Shown here: positions 17,006-26,229 of the stretch, piece after piece
Position numbering within the stretch: position 1 is the first letter of the stretch
Layout: every line of letters begins with the position of its first letter
NCBI GenBank assembly: GCA_028379895.1
Contig: JAOEKQ010000011.1
Span: forward strand, 1 to 46,117
Source of the DNA: Burkholderiales bacterium
GTDB taxonomy: Bacteria; Pseudomonadota; Gammaproteobacteria; Burkholderiales; Eutrophovitaceae
Reading direction: 5' to 3'
Length of the DNA stretch: 46,117 nt
Made by a program: the position numbers and the translations under genes
The notes under the pieces: model-generated
The model's database searches: none
What the model was told of the DNA's origin: nothing
The model's input: only the letters and a program-made list of their open reading frames with translations

Positions 17006-17950
17006 TTAGTACCCTTTTTTCCGGTCTACCAACGCCTTTGGCGTACCACCAGATTCTAAAAGCTTTATGTTACTGATAATTTGGTCAAGCGCGACCTGTG
17101 GCATTGTGATGCCGGACACATGAGGTGTAACGATAACTTTAGGATGATTCCATAACGGATTTTCTAACGGAAGAGGCTCCTGCTCAAAAACATCCAGCAT
17201 CGCTCCTGCAATCACTCTTTGCTCTAAAGCCTCTAACAAATCATCCTCTAACAAATGAGCACCACGCCCAATATTAATTAAAAAAGAGTCTGCCGACATA
17301 CGATTCAAGAACTTCCGATTGATTAGCTTTTCAGTCGCTGCTGTCAAAGGAAGCAAATCGACCACGACACGCGCCTCAGCAAGAAATCTGACCAAACCGT
17401 CTTCGCCATAGAAGGTGCGAATACCATCGATTTCTTTTGGCGAGGTACTCCACCCTAATACAGGAAATCCTAATCTCGAGACCTGCTCCGCCACTACTAA
17501 GCCTATGGCGCCCAGACCCATTACACCAACCGAGAACTGTTCTATCGGCTCGATATGAACTAAAGGCTTCCACTGCTTAATAATCTGAAAATCCTCATAC
17601 TCTTCAAAACGGCGTTGAAAACGAAGGACCCCATAAATTACGTAGTGCGCCATTTGCTGCGCCATACCCGCATCCTCAAGCCGGACGATAGGGATTGAAG
17701 GCAGATTAGGATCTCTCAGTAACGCATCAACACCAGCACCCAAAACGAAAACCGCCTTTAAATTCTCAAAAGTATTCAACAAGCCATTGGGTGGACTCCA
17801 AACCAATGCATATTTAACAAACTGTTTTTCTTCGACGTACTCAAGAAGCTCGAATTGGAAAGCTGGCAAATCTCGTTCTATACGCGTTTTCCATATCACT
17901 TCATCTTCAGAGGGACTGTAAAAACCAATAACTGGATGCACTTCAGGCAT
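17006..17950 (-). CDS. D-2-hydroxyacid dehydrogenase, glyoxylate/hydroxypyruvate reductase A-like
   Basis: This 314-aa protein belongs to the GhrA branch of D-isomer-specific dehydrogenases. It has an NAD(P) motif 'GVMGLGAIGLVVAEQV' (about 142-157), 'NIGRGAHLLEDDLLEAL' with the substrate-binding Arg, the Glu in 'DVFEQEPLP', and catalytic His in 'VIVTPHVSG'. It would reduce glyoxylate or hydroxypyruvate. The gene lies 12 bp after panC and ends 13 bp from the convergent acyl-CoA ligase, with no clear terminator between them. Coupling to panC may be coincidental, since 2-hydroxyacid reductases can also act near pantoate metabolism. Confidence 0.88.
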   Translation of the reverse strand: MPEVHPVIGFYSPSEDEVIWKTRIERDLPAFQFELLEYVEEKQFVKYALVWSPPNGLLNTFENLKAVFVLGAGVDALLRDPNLPSIPIVRLEDAGMAQQMAHYVIYGVLRFQRRFEEYEDFQIIKQWKPLVHIEPIEQFSVGVMGLGAIGLVVAEQVSRLGFPVLGWSTSPKEIDGIRTFYGEDGLVRFLAEARVVVDLLPLTAATEKLINRKFLNRMSADSFLINIGRGAHLLEDDLLEALEQRVIAGAMLDVFEQEPLPLENPLWNHPKVIVTPHVSGITMPQVALDQIISNIKLLESGGTPKALVDRKKGY

Positions 17951-17962
17951 TGTCAGGTTATT

Positions 17963-18796
17963 TTATTTGACATTAATTTCTAAATTATCGATCAATCGAG
18001 TCGAACCCAAAGTCGCTGCGCCGAGAACGACCAACTTATTTTCATCCTCTGAAGGTCTACGCAGACCCTTTTGCGCACGGATTACCACGTAATCAACATT
18101 CCAACCGTATCTTGCAAGACGAGCTCCAGCGGCATATTCCATCGCGACGTATTTTCGGTCTCCGTCCAAAATTGCAGCTTTAATGCTATTCATCGTATCC
18201 CTCATTCTCGGGGCCTCTTTTCGCTCGGCCTCTGATAAAAATCGGTTTCTTGAGGATAAAGCCAATCCATCCTCAGCTCGAACTGTTTCAGCTGAAACAA
18301 TCTCAATAGGCAGGCAAAGTTGTTCTGTTAATTCCCGAATAATCGCAAGTTGTTGATAGTCTTTTTTTCCGAACACAGCTAATTGCGGTTGTACCGTGTT
18401 GAATAACTTGGAAACAACCGTACACACCCCACGAAAATGCCCAGGTCTAAAACGTCCCTCTAGACGCTTAGCGACCTTAGGTGGGTCGATGAAGAATACT
18501 TGAGGCTCAGGATACATTTCATCTTCATTAGGACAAAAGACAATATCGTTGCCTAATGCCTCGAGCTTCGCACAATCATCCTCAAAAGTACGAGGATATT
18601 GCTCAAAGTCATCACCTTGACCAAACTGAAGACGGTTAACAAAAATAGTTGTCACTACCGTCGGTGCTCGCTCTTTACCAATCCGTACCAAACTTAGATG
18701 TCCATCATGGATATTTCCCATCGTTGGCACGCAGCACACTCGCGGCTCAGATGACAGTCGGGCTCTAAGCTCAGCAATCGAACTAATCACTTGCAT
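17963..18796 (-). CDS. panC: Pantothenate synthetase (pantoate-beta-alanine ligase)
   Basis: This enzyme joins pantoate and beta-alanine with ATP, the last step of pantothenate synthesis. The 277-aa sequence has 'VPTMGNIHDGHLSLV' with the HIGH-like 'HDGH' (about 31-34), 'FGKKDYQQL', and the KMSKS-like region 'EDGLALSSRN'. The ATG at 18796 has AGG about 7 nt upstream. It lies about 50 bp downstream of panB on the same strand, the usual panB-panC pair. Length is typical. Confidence 0.97.
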   Translation of the reverse strand: MQVISSIAELRARLSSEPRVCCVPTMGNIHDGHLSLVRIGKERAPTVVTTIFVNRLQFGQGDDFEQYPRTFEDDCAKLEALGNDIVFCPNEDEMYPEPQVFFIDPPKVAKRLEGRFRPGHFRGVCTVVSKLFNTVQPQLAVFGKKDYQQLAIIRELTEQLCLPIEIVSAETVRAEDGLALSSRNRFLSEAERKEAPRMRDTMNSIKAAILDGDRKYVAMEYAAGARLARYGWNVDYVVIRAQKGLRRPSEDENKLVVLGAATLGSTRLIDNLEINVK

Positions 18797-18845
18797 TAAT
18801 CTACCTCCCCCTCACACACGATCTATACAATCCGCATCTCTACTT

Positions 18846-19640
18846 TTAAAAACAGTGCTCAGGTGCCGGGAACGTTCCGGCTTTTACTTCGGAAGTGTAA
18901 GCCTTGACAGCATCCAGTATTGAAGGAGCGCCAGTCATAAAATTCTTAACGAACTTAGGTTTACGGCCTTGATAAATATCCAACATATCGTACAAGTTCA
19001 GAACTTGACCAGAACAAAATGGTCCTGCGCCAATACCAATCACTGGGATACTTACAGCCTCTGTCACCCTTTTACCCACTTCATTAGGCACCAACTCCAG
19101 CACTAATCCAGACGCGCCCGCTGACTCCAGTGCTTTTGCTGCACTGACTAGTTCGTTCGTAGATTCCTCGGTCTTACCTTGAATCTTGAAGCCACCCAGA
19201 GCGTGAACAGACTGCGGAGTTAGCCCAATATGACCAAAAACTGGGATACCACGCTCCACAACAAAGCTAACAGTATCAGCCATGACCTCACCACCTTCGA
19301 GTTTGACCATATGCGCTCCTGCAGCCATCAATTCAACCGCATTATCAAAAGCCTGCTCAGGACTTCGTTGATAGCTACCAAAAGGTAAGTCGCCAACGAT
19401 CAGTGCGCGATTTGTCGCCTTTGCTACGCATCGGGTGTGGTACACCATATCGTCCATGGTGACGCCAAGTGTAGAAGTTTCTCCTTGAACGACCATCCCA
19501 AGAGAGTCTCCGATTAAGAACATATCAACCTCAGCCACGTCGAGCATTCCAGCAAAGCTGGCATCGGTACAAGTTAACATCGTAATCGGATCTTTTTCAG
19601 TACGCATTTTTTCAAGCGTAGAGGTTGTTACTTTTGCCAT
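18846..19640 (-). CDS. panB: 3-methyl-2-oxobutanoate hydroxymethyltransferase
   Basis: This enzyme adds a hydroxymethyl group from methylene-THF to ketoisovalerate, the first pantothenate step. Diagnostic segments: 'LTCTDASFAG', metal-binding 'LIGDSLGMVVQG', 'AHMVKLEGG', 'GHIGLTPQSVHALGGF' and 'IGIGAGPFCSGQVL'. The start is set at ATG 19640 because AAGGAG lies 5 nt upstream; ATG 19643 and GTG 19646 sit too close to it. Length (264 aa) is normal. The 45-aa ORF ends about 110 bp upstream. Confidence 0.96.
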   Translation of the reverse strand: MAKVTTSTLEKMRTEKDPITMLTCTDASFAGMLDVAEVDMFLIGDSLGMVVQGETSTLGVTMDDMVYHTRCVAKATNRALIVGDLPFGSYQRSPEQAFDNAVELMAAGAHMVKLEGGEVMADTVSFVVERGIPVFGHIGLTPQSVHALGGFKIQGKTEESTNELVSAAKALESAGASGLVLELVPNEVGKRVTEAVSIPVIGIGAGPFCSGQVLNLYDMLDIYQGRKPKFVKNFMTGAPSILDAVKAYTSEVKAGTFPAPEHCF

Positions 19641-19749
19641 CATCACTCCTTCACAGTTTTTGACTGCGACCAGAGGCTCTTAACCTTCTAGTCTATTTCC
19701 CTATTAAAATTACTTATTATGTCTTCAACAGTCCGTCGCTGTAATTTTA

Positions 19750-19887
19750 CTATTTAAGCTCAATTCCAGCTCTTACGTACCTAGGTCCGCAACCAAACAG
19801 TCCAATCTCAAGTACCTTCTCATCAGAAATTAGCTGAGCATTATATCGTCGTTCAAAAAAATATTGATCCTCTCCAAAGTCATTCAT
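19750..19887 (-). CDS. Small 45-aa hypothetical protein between folK and panB
   Basis: An ATG at 19887 opens a 45-codon frame ending in TAG at 19752-19750. An AAGGA lies about 6 nt upstream of the ATG, one of the better ribosome-binding sites in this cluster, and the start is 16 bp after the folK stop. The peptide begins 'MNDFGEDQYFFERRYNAQL', is charged with no membrane segment, and ends '...GCGPRYVRAGIELK'. I do not recognise it. In related genomes a deoxynucleoside kinase gene can occupy this spot, but no kinase motif is visible. It could be a real small protein or the remnant of a larger gene. Confidence 0.6.
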   Translation of the reverse strand: MNDFGEDQYFFERRYNAQLISDEKVLEIGLFGCGPRYVRAGIELK

Positions 19888-19903
19888 GATAATCCTTCAG
19901 TAA

Positions 19904-20398
19904 CTATAACCGTGTCACAGAGGGGTCCTTCAAGACTTCGTCAATAGCCATTGCACTAAACAATTTTGACGTACTCAATTCTGGCGCTATCTCTAATAGC
20001 GGTTTCAACACAAAAGCTCTCGAAAACATCCGCGGGTGAGGAATATAAATATTAGAAGACACATACCTGAGTTCACCAAATAACAAGACGTCCAAATCGA
20101 TAATTCGCGGCCCATTACGGACAGTTCGCACCCTTCCAAACTGAGTTTCGATGTCCAACAGATAATGAAGTAGCGCCTCGGGGCCGATCCTAACGGAGAC
20201 CTTACACACAGCATTTATAAATTCCGGTTGATCAACGACACCAACAGGAGCCGATTGATATAAGGAAGATATCGCGATTAACTCGACATGATGCAACTGA
20301 CCGATGTCTGCCAATGCGTCGTTCACATTACGCTTTGGATTGCTGAGGTTTGACCCAAGACCGATATAAGCCACCTCCCAAGGTAAATGCGGCTTCAC
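19904..20398 (-). CDS. folK: 2-amino-4-hydroxy-6-hydroxymethyldihydropteridine pyrophosphokinase
   Basis: This HPPK enzyme transfers pyrophosphate to the pterin in folate synthesis. The 164-aa sequence has 'YIGLGSNLSNP' at the start, 'VRNGPRIIDLDVLLFG' with the metal-binding Asp pair, and 'PHPRMFSRAFVLKPLLEI'. The start is GTG 20398, overlapping the pcnB stop by four bases (GTGA), so the two are translationally coupled. Length is typical. Confidence 0.96.
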   Translation of the reverse strand: MKPHLPWEVAYIGLGSNLSNPKRNVNDALADIGQLHHVELIAISSLYQSAPVGVVDQPEFINAVCKVSVRIGPEALLHYLLDIETQFGRVRTVRNGPRIIDLDVLLFGELRYVSSNIYIPHPRMFSRAFVLKPLLEIAPELSTSKLFSAMAIDEVLKDPSVTRL

Positions 20399-21735
20399 GG
20401 GTCTGTAGAGGTCTCGGTATTTCTCTTTTTTCTAGACCGGCGCCGAACACGCTTTTTCGGTTCAGCCCCTCCTAACTTAGTATTATTTTCTAACCAAAAC
20501 TCCCTATCTTCTGGTTCGATATCTTGAAATCGTGTCCACCAGTCCACGAGCTCCTCAGATACCTCTCCAGCAAAACTTCTCAACTCCAAGAAATCATAAC
20601 CTGCTCGAAATTTCATATGCCGCAAAACCTGAGAAGGCTTTTTACCTCTTCGGTTTAAGAGACGACCTTGGAGGTACCAAATGTCGCGAATATCAGCAAT
20701 GAGTCTTTTAGGAATGAAAGTTTGGCTCAAACCAACACTGGCCTCATCAATGGCTCGAACGAGAGCACCCATATACTTTGGATCACTTTCCACATAATTC
20801 CATTTCTTATCGACCTCAGGCCAAAAAACTGCAGCAAATAAAAATGCCGGCGACACAGACTTCCCGCTGTTAATCCTCTGATCGGTCTTTTCATAAACTA
20901 ACCGTAGAAATTTTCCTTCTTTGGATTGCGCCTTTGCGTCAGCTAATTTTTTAAATAATGCCGAATGAAATCCGAAAGCCACGATTTGCTCTACTGCCAT
21001 GGCCAACGCACCACTTTTCACAACTTTTATAAACTCATCATATAAGCGTGCAGTTGGGACTCCGTCTAGTAATCCTGCCTGCTTTTTAAAAGGCGACTTC
21101 GTTTTAGGGTCAATCGTTAAACCTAGCTTTGCAGCCAGCCTGATTGCTCGCAACATCCGCACTGGGTCTTCGCGATATCTCTGAACTGGCGCGCCAATAA
21201 TCCTGAGTAAATTTTTTTGCGTATCCACATATCCGCCGCAAAAATCCAATACCTCCTCAGAGCGCGGATCATAGAAAAGTGCGTTCACTGTGAAGTCCCT
21301 TCGAATCGCATCTTCATTAATTGAACCGAAAGTATTGTCACGCAGGAGGCGTCCTTTACGGTCTTTTTGATTAGAGGCTTCGTGCGGAGCTCGGAACGTA
21401 GACACCTCTACCATATCTCGACCACAATACACATGCACCAAACGAAAACGCCGGCCTATAATTCGTGAGTTTCGAAAAACCTTTCTTACTTCCTCGGGTG
21501 TCGCGTCGGTTACTACGTCAAAGTCTTTTGGGACAAAACCCAAAAGCAAATCACGAACCGCCCCCCCAACAACGTAAGCCTCGTATCCTGCTTGATGCAA
21601 GGTCGAAATTATGCGTGCCGCGCATGGGCTAATCTGTCCGAGATCAATATTGTGCTCATCAGAAGAGATGCGTAGGGGGCCACTCATTTTTTTCGACGGT
21701 TGTCCCGTCAGCATATTAATTAAACGCTTTATCAT
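20395..21735 (-). CDS. pcnB: Poly(A) polymerase I
   Basis: This 446-aa class II nucleotidyltransferase adds 3' poly(A) tails that mark RNA for decay. It has 'VVGGAVRDLLLG' (about 57), the catalytic DxD in 'PKDFDVVTDATPEEV', 'VEVSTFRAP' and 'RRDFTVNALFYD', followed by the helical RNA-binding domain ('YREDPVRMLRAIRLAAKLG'). The tail is Arg/Lys-rich ('KKRVRRRSRKKR'), as in PcnB and unlike CCA-adding enzymes. It is adjacent to folK in the common pcnB-folK pairing. Confidence 0.96.
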   Translation of the reverse strand: MIKRLINMLTGQPSKKMSGPLRISSDEHNIDLGQISPCAARIISTLHQAGYEAYVVGGAVRDLLLGFVPKDFDVVTDATPEEVRKVFRNSRIIGRRFRLVHVYCGRDMVEVSTFRAPHEASNQKDRKGRLLRDNTFGSINEDAIRRDFTVNALFYDPRSEEVLDFCGGYVDTQKNLLRIIGAPVQRYREDPVRMLRAIRLAAKLGLTIDPKTKSPFKKQAGLLDGVPTARLYDEFIKVVKSGALAMAVEQIVAFGFHSALFKKLADAKAQSKEGKFLRLVYEKTDQRINSGKSVSPAFLFAAVFWPEVDKKWNYVESDPKYMGALVRAIDEASVGLSQTFIPKRLIADIRDIWYLQGRLLNRRGKKPSQVLRHMKFRAGYDFLELRSFAGEVSEELVDWWTRFQDIEPEDREFWLENNTKLGGAEPKKRVRRRSRKKRNTETSTDP

Positions 21736-21803
21736 TAATTCCTTAAAACGTGACTCGACACGTCAGCCCTAGCCCACAAGCACAGATTATAACTCATACT
21801 TCT

Positions 21804-22571
21804 TCACCAACCCGGAACAAAAAGTCGGGCGCCGTCATATATGACCTGATCAAAACGGGTTTGATATAGCTCACTTAAATTCTTGCGAGTCATTATTTCG
21901 TTACATACCCCAGCCATGTAGCTACCACCCGGAAACACCATAAGTGTGTGCGTAAAGAAACGACTCACCAGGTTTATGTCGTGTACCACCATCACAGATG
22001 CTTTGTTTTTAGTGCGAACAGTTTGATTAATCCAAGATAAAAATTTCATCTGTCCGGAATAGTCTAAATTTTCTAATGGCTCATCCCATAGGAATATTTT
22101 TGGATCTTGCGCCATCAGGCTCGCCAACCGCGCACGTTGCCGCTCCCCGCCAGATAAACCCCGATACTCTCTGTTCGACAAATTCTCTATATCAAAATTT
22201 TCAAGAGATTTTTTAGTGATAACCTGATCGTCTTTCGATTGCCCCCAAAGTCCAGCAGCATGAGCAAAACGCCCCAATCCAACGTAATCTCCAACCGATC
22301 CCCAGTAGTTTTGTTCCTCGAACTGAGGAAGTAGGCCAACTTCTTTGGCTAAGGATTTTTTCGAAAAAGACGATATTGATATTTCATCAACATACACATC
22401 ATCACCTTCTGATTTAGTCACCCCCGACAAAAGTCTCAGCAAAGAGGACTTTCCTGTGCCGTTCGCGCCTAAAATCGCCCAATTTTGTCCCATCTCAATG
22501 GTAAACGACAGATCGCCGATAAGCACCTTGCGGTCAACAATAACGTCAAGACTATTAGTTTCTAACATCAC
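21804..22571 (-). CDS. ABC transporter ATPase, iron-siderophore/cobalamin type (FecE/BtuD-like)
   Basis: This 255-aa ATPase has Walker A 'GANGTGKSS' (about 34-42), Q-loop 'LLPQFEEQ', signature 'LSGGERQRARLASLMA' and Walker B 'IFLWDEPLENLD'. It overlaps the end of the permease gene by 17 bp, so the two are coupled. Together they form the inner-membrane part of a type II importer for a metal chelate or corrinoid. No periplasmic binding protein or TonB-dependent receptor is next to them. ATG 22568 is an equally possible start. Confidence 0.88.
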   Translation of the reverse strand: MMLETNSLDVIVDRKVLIGDLSFTIEMGQNWAILGANGTGKSSLLRLLSGVTKSEGDDVYVDEISISSFSKKSLAKEVGLLPQFEEQNYWGSVGDYVGLGRFAHAAGLWGQSKDDQVITKKSLENFDIENLSNREYRGLSGGERQRARLASLMAQDPKIFLWDEPLENLDYSGQMKFLSWINQTVRTKNKASVMVVHDINLVSRFFTHTLMVFPGGSYMAGVCNEIMTRKNLSELYQTRFDQVIYDGARLFVPGW

Positions 22572-23535
22572 TTCGCTTATTCAGTAAGTAAATCAAAATG
22601 GGAACACCAATCAAAGCTGTCATTACGCCAACCGGCAGCTGCAAAGGCGCCCATAGAGAGCGTGCCATGGTATCTGCAACAACAACTAAAGCTCCTCCAG
22701 CAAAAGCGGACATTGGGATTAGATAACGGTGGCGCCACACACCAGTCATTCTAATAATATGCGGCACCACGAGACCAACAAAACCAATGGCCCCGCCCTC
22801 TACCACCACGGCAACCGCAGCGAAAGAAGCCAATAGATAGACAACATATTCAAGTCTCTTTACAGAGACACCAATAGCAAGCGCCCGCTCCGAACCGAGG
22901 GACATGGCGTCCAACGCTCGACCAAAAACAACACCAAATAAGATGATAAATATGACGAGTCCCGCAGCCCAAACTCGAGGTTCTGCGTAGGTGAGGTCTC
23001 CCATCATCCAAAAAATCATGCCTTTCATCATGTCGGGTGGGGAAAGCACTAGAATTAAACTGATTAATGCATTTAATCCAGCAGACACCATGACCCCGGT
23101 CAGAATCAAACGATAAGGGTTCCAGTCGGCGCCTCTATGTGCAATGAAAGCAACTAAAACAATGACCAAACCAGCACCCAAAAAACCAAGTGCGACGGAA
23201 TACTCCGGTACCAAAAATACTAAAGCGCCAAGCACTCCGAGCGAAGCCCCGCTAGAGATTCCAAATATATAAGGATCTGCTAAAGGATTGCGTAACAAGG
23301 TTTGGAGTAAACAGCCAGACATCGCGAGTAAAGCGCCGGACATGAAAGCGACGAGAACCCTAGGAAATCGTAACTGCGAGAGCACTGTCCAATGGAGTCC
23401 GTCAGCCTCGCGAATACTTCTCAGCATCGTCTCAATGGAAATAGAGACACTACCAAATCCAACACATATGATGGAGATAAAAACACTTAAAAAAGCCACA
23501 CTAAACAAGGCTGAGCGCTGACTGATTCGTATCAT
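22555..23535 (-). CDS. ABC transporter permease, FecCD/BtuC family
   Basis: This 326-aa protein has about nine to ten membrane helices and family signatures 'LRFPRVLVAFMSGALLAMSGCLLQTLLRNPL' region (about 55-85), 'DPYIFGISSGASLG' and 'GGAIGFVGLVVPHIIRM' (about 245). It is the membrane channel for the FecE/BtuD-like ATPase encoded immediately downstream. It lies 6 bp after the HAD phosphatase gene. Cobalamin or ferric chelates are the usual substrates; the sequence does not decide between them. Confidence 0.9.
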   Translation of the reverse strand: MIRISQRSALFSVAFLSVFISIICVGFGSVSISIETMLRSIREADGLHWTVLSQLRFPRVLVAFMSGALLAMSGCLLQTLLRNPLADPYIFGISSGASLGVLGALVFLVPEYSVALGFLGAGLVIVLVAFIAHRGADWNPYRLILTGVMVSAGLNALISLILVLSPPDMMKGMIFWMMGDLTYAEPRVWAAGLVIFIILFGVVFGRALDAMSLGSERALAIGVSVKRLEYVVYLLASFAAVAVVVEGGAIGFVGLVVPHIIRMTGVWRHRYLIPMSAFAGGALVVVADTMARSLWAPLQLPVGVMTALIGVPILIYLLNKRSDVRN

Positions 23536-23541
23536 TTGGAG

Positions 23542-24207
23542 TTAAACTTCGCCATGTAATTGAAGCACTTCCCAACCTCTCAACTCTGCATGAGCCAATA
23601 ATTTTTGATCAGGATTCACTGCAACGGCCTTTTGAACTGCCTCAAGTAGCGGTATATCGTTAACAGAATCACTAAAAAATAAACTTTCTTCAAAACTACC
23701 CATAGAAAAACCAATAGACCTTAACCACGACTCCACTCTCGTCACTTTGCCATCCTTGAACGAGGGGAGACCTGAGACGCGACCTGTAAACTCTCCCTCT
23801 TCCTCCTCAAGATTCGTAGCAATCAGATGCTTAATTCCAAATTCATCCGCAATAGGACGTGTAATGAAAGCGTTCGTCGCTGTGACGATCGCAATCAACT
23901 CCCCCTTGAAGCGATGCACCAAATCACGCGCTGAGTCCGTAATCATCGGGTGAATTTTCTCTTGCATGAAATCTTTATGCCACTGGTTTAATTGATAACG
24001 TGGGTATTGGCTGAGCGGTTGCAACTGAAAGTCAAGAAATTCCATAATGTCAAGCGACCCATTTTGATACGCGCGATAAAATTCGGCGTTACGACTCTCG
24101 TAATTAGCTCGGTCAAGAATCTTTTTCTCAATCAGGAACTGAGCCCATTCAAAATCACTGTCGCCATCAAGCAACGTGTTATCTAAATCAAACAGCACTA
24201 ACTTCAT
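23542..24207 (-). CDS. HAD-IB family phosphatase (SerB-like)
   Basis: This 221-aa hydrolase has motif I 'FDLDNTLLDGDSD' with nucleophile Asp (about 6-8), motif II Thr in 'IVTATN', and motif III/IV 'FFSDSVNDIPLLEAV'. The helical cap between motifs I and II places it in subfamily IB, with phosphoserine-phosphatase-like proteins. GAGGTGAG precedes the ATG. The substrate is unknown. Its place between hda and pcnB is, from memory, typical of betaproteobacteria, although here an ABC pair is inserted. Confidence 0.9.
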   Translation of the reverse strand: MKLVLFDLDNTLLDGDSDFEWAQFLIEKKILDRANYESRNAEFYRAYQNGSLDIMEFLDFQLQPLSQYPRYQLNQWHKDFMQEKIHPMITDSARDLVHRFKGELIAIVTATNAFITRPIADEFGIKHLIATNLEEEEGEFTGRVSGLPSFKDGKVTRVESWLRSIGFSMGSFEESLFFSDSVNDIPLLEAVQKAVAVNPDQKLLAHAELRGWEVLQLHGEV

Positions 24208-24261
24208 AAGCTCACCTCACGGTATTTGATTTTGTCAATTTATAAAACCAGATTCATTAAA

Positions 24262-24930
24262 TTAATCCTTAACATCGCAGAACGATTTCACCAAAGGAAT
24301 TGTGATGCCTCTTTTTAGCTCCATAGAATATCGATCCAGACCATCCAGGAGCGCAATGAGGCTGCGAAGGTCCCTCGGATACCTAGCAAGCACATACGCA
24401 ATAACATCCTTGGAAATTCTGAACCCTCGCAACTTTGCATATTCCACTAAAGCTTCCGTTTTCTGCACATCATCAAGAGGGAAAACCTGATATACCAAGC
24501 CCCATCCGAGTCGAGTGAGCACATCCGCCCTCAGATTAAGCGCAGACAGAGGCTGACGACCAGTCACAAGCATCTTGCCACCGCAAGTTCTTATCTCGTT
24601 ATATACATTGAAAAAATCGATTTGCTCATCGGCATTCAGCTGATCAATATCATCAACGCAAATACAAAGCTCATCATTCAAAGTGTGACTTTCAGTCAAG
24701 CGCATGTCGTAACAGACCATACGACCTAAGGATTCCCATGCTGCTCCTGCAGCGCGCAATAAATGCGTCTTACCAGAGTCTGCCAAACCCCATAGATATA
24801 AAAATCTGACATCGTTGTCACGCTTTAAAAACTGATCAATTGTTGCTACAAGTTCGCAGTTTTGGCCAACCACGAAGTTGTCAATTGAAGGGGATGGAGC
24901 CTTTTTAAGTTGAAAAGCTAGTTGATGCAT
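24262..24930 (-). CDS. hda: DnaA regulatory inactivator Hda
   Basis: This 222-aa DnaA-like AAA+ protein promotes hydrolysis of DnaA-bound ATP with the sliding clamp, preventing re-initiation. It has an N-terminal clamp-binding-like 'QLAFQL' (3-8), 'DNFVVG', Walker A 'GLADSGKTHLL', Walker B 'CICVDDIDQL', and sensor 2 'YPRDLRSLIALLDGLD'. It lacks the C-terminal DNA-binding domain of DnaA, as expected. It is divergent from purM, with a 203-bp spacer in which I see no further gene. Confidence 0.93.
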   Translation of the reverse strand: MHQLAFQLKKAPSPSIDNFVVGQNCELVATIDQFLKRDNDVRFLYLWGLADSGKTHLLRAAGAAWESLGRMVCYDMRLTESHTLNDELCICVDDIDQLNADEQIDFFNVYNEIRTCGGKMLVTGRQPLSALNLRADVLTRLGWGLVYQVFPLDDVQKTEALVEYAKLRGFRISKDVIAYVLARYPRDLRSLIALLDGLDRYSMELKRGITIPLVKSFCDVKD

Positions 24931-25133
24931 ACGTCATTTCGTTATCAGTGTCGATGTGGCAAACACGCCCCCCAGAAGCACATTACTTTTACAAGAAGAG
25001 CTAATTAACAGAGAAAACCAGAGTGAGTTTAGGTAGAATCTAATATCAATACTGAGAATTCTATCAGGGTCTGAGGTTAGGCTTAGAAGATTGTCATGTT
25101 AACCATATAGAAGACCCATTTAACAAAGCGTTA

Positions 25134-26204
25134 ATGGATCATTACTTAAGCGAGCAACCGATCGTGGCAAACGAAAAACTCTCATACAAAGCGGCTGGAG
25201 TCGACATAGATGCCGGCGAGGAATTAGTCAAGAATATCAAACCATTGGCCGCCAAAACTCAAAGAGACGGCGTAGTAGGCGGTATAGGCGGTTTCGGTGG
25301 TTTATTTGAAGTCCCAAAACACTACAAACAGCCCATCTTAGTGACGGGCACAGATGGCGTTGGTACCAAGCTGAGGCTCGCATTGGATCTTGACCGGCAT
25401 AGTACTATCGGCATCGACCTGGTTGCGATGAGCGTCAATGACATTTTGGTCCAAGGAGCGGAGCCTTTGTTCTTTCTGGATTACTTCTCATGCGGAAAAC
25501 TCGATGTAGCACGAGCGACTGAGGTCGTATCAGGAATAGCGAAAGGCTGTGAACTCTCAGGATGCGCTCTCATTGGCGGAGAGACTGCTGAAATGCCAGG
25601 CATGTATACCGGCGATGAATACGATCTTGCTGGATTTGCCGTCGGTGCAGTAGAAAAAAATAAAATCATTTCAGGTAAAAGTATCTCAACCGGAGACTCC
25701 CTGCTAGGGCTAAGCAGCAGCGGCGCACACTCAAATGGCTATTCCCTAATTAGGAAAATACTCGCTAAGTCTAATGCTAAATTAGATCAAAAATTTGGCG
25801 ATCAAACGCTAGGGGATCTACTAATCGAACCAACACGAATTTATGTAAACTCGATATTAAATGCTCTCAAAACAGAACAAGTAAAAGGTCTCGCGCACAT
25901 CACCGGCGGCGGTATCATTGAAAATATTCCGAGAATTCTGCCTGAGCATCTCACTGCCGAAATCAACTTACAATCTTGGCCAACGAGTGATCTGTTTCAG
26001 TGGCTTCAATCTAGTGGGAACTTAGCAGATGAAGAAATGTTTCGGGTTTTTAATTGTGGAATCGGAATGGTTGTAGTTTGTGCCGCCGAACACGCGCGCG
26101 ACCTTAGTCGGACACTGGAATCAACAGGAGAAACTGTATTTCACATAGGAAACATCATAGACAGAAAAGGAATGGAACACCAAACACACCTCATCAATAC
26201 ATAA
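25134..26204 (+). CDS. purM: Phosphoribosylformylglycinamidine cyclo-ligase (AIR synthetase)
   Basis: This enzyme closes the imidazole ring in purine synthesis (FGAM plus ATP to AIR). The 356-aa sequence has '[17 protein letters not shown]', the glycine-rich '[11 protein letters not shown]', '[14 protein letters not shown]', '[25 protein letters not shown]' region, '[11 protein letters not shown]' and '[13 protein letters not shown]'. ATG 25134 adds about ten residues compared with family proteins; GTG 25164 ('VANEKLSYK') is a credible alternative, and neither has a strong ribosome-binding site. purN follows after 25 bp. Confidence 0.96.
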   Translation: MDHYLSEQPIVANEKLSYKAAGVDIDAGEELVKNIKPLAAKTQRDGVVGGIGGFGGLFEVPKHYKQPILVTGTDGVGTKLRLALDLDRHSTIGIDLVAMSVNDILVQGAEPLFFLDYFSCGKLDVARATEVVSGIAKGCELSGCALIGGETAEMPGMYTGDEYDLAGFAVGAVEKNKIISGKSISTGDSLLGLSSSGAHSNGYSLIRKILAKSNAKLDQKFGDQTLGDLLIEPTRIYVNSILNALKTEQVKGLAHITGGGIIENIPRILPEHLTAEINLQSWPTSDLFQWLQSSGNLADEEMFRVFNCGIGMVVVCAAEHARDLSRTLESTGETVFHIGNIIDRKGMEHQTHLINT

Positions 26205-26229
26205 TTGATAATATTACTGCGACCTATCC

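Noticed and set aside
21748..21763. Inverted repeat ACGTG-N6-CACGT as a terminator after the ABC ATPase gene
   Set aside because: The stem is only 5 bp with a short T run; too weak to call.
24931..25133. Possible small gene or RNA between hda and purM
   Set aside because: No start with a good ribosome-binding site, no convincing hairpin and no tRNA-like fold was seen; it probably holds the two divergent promoters.
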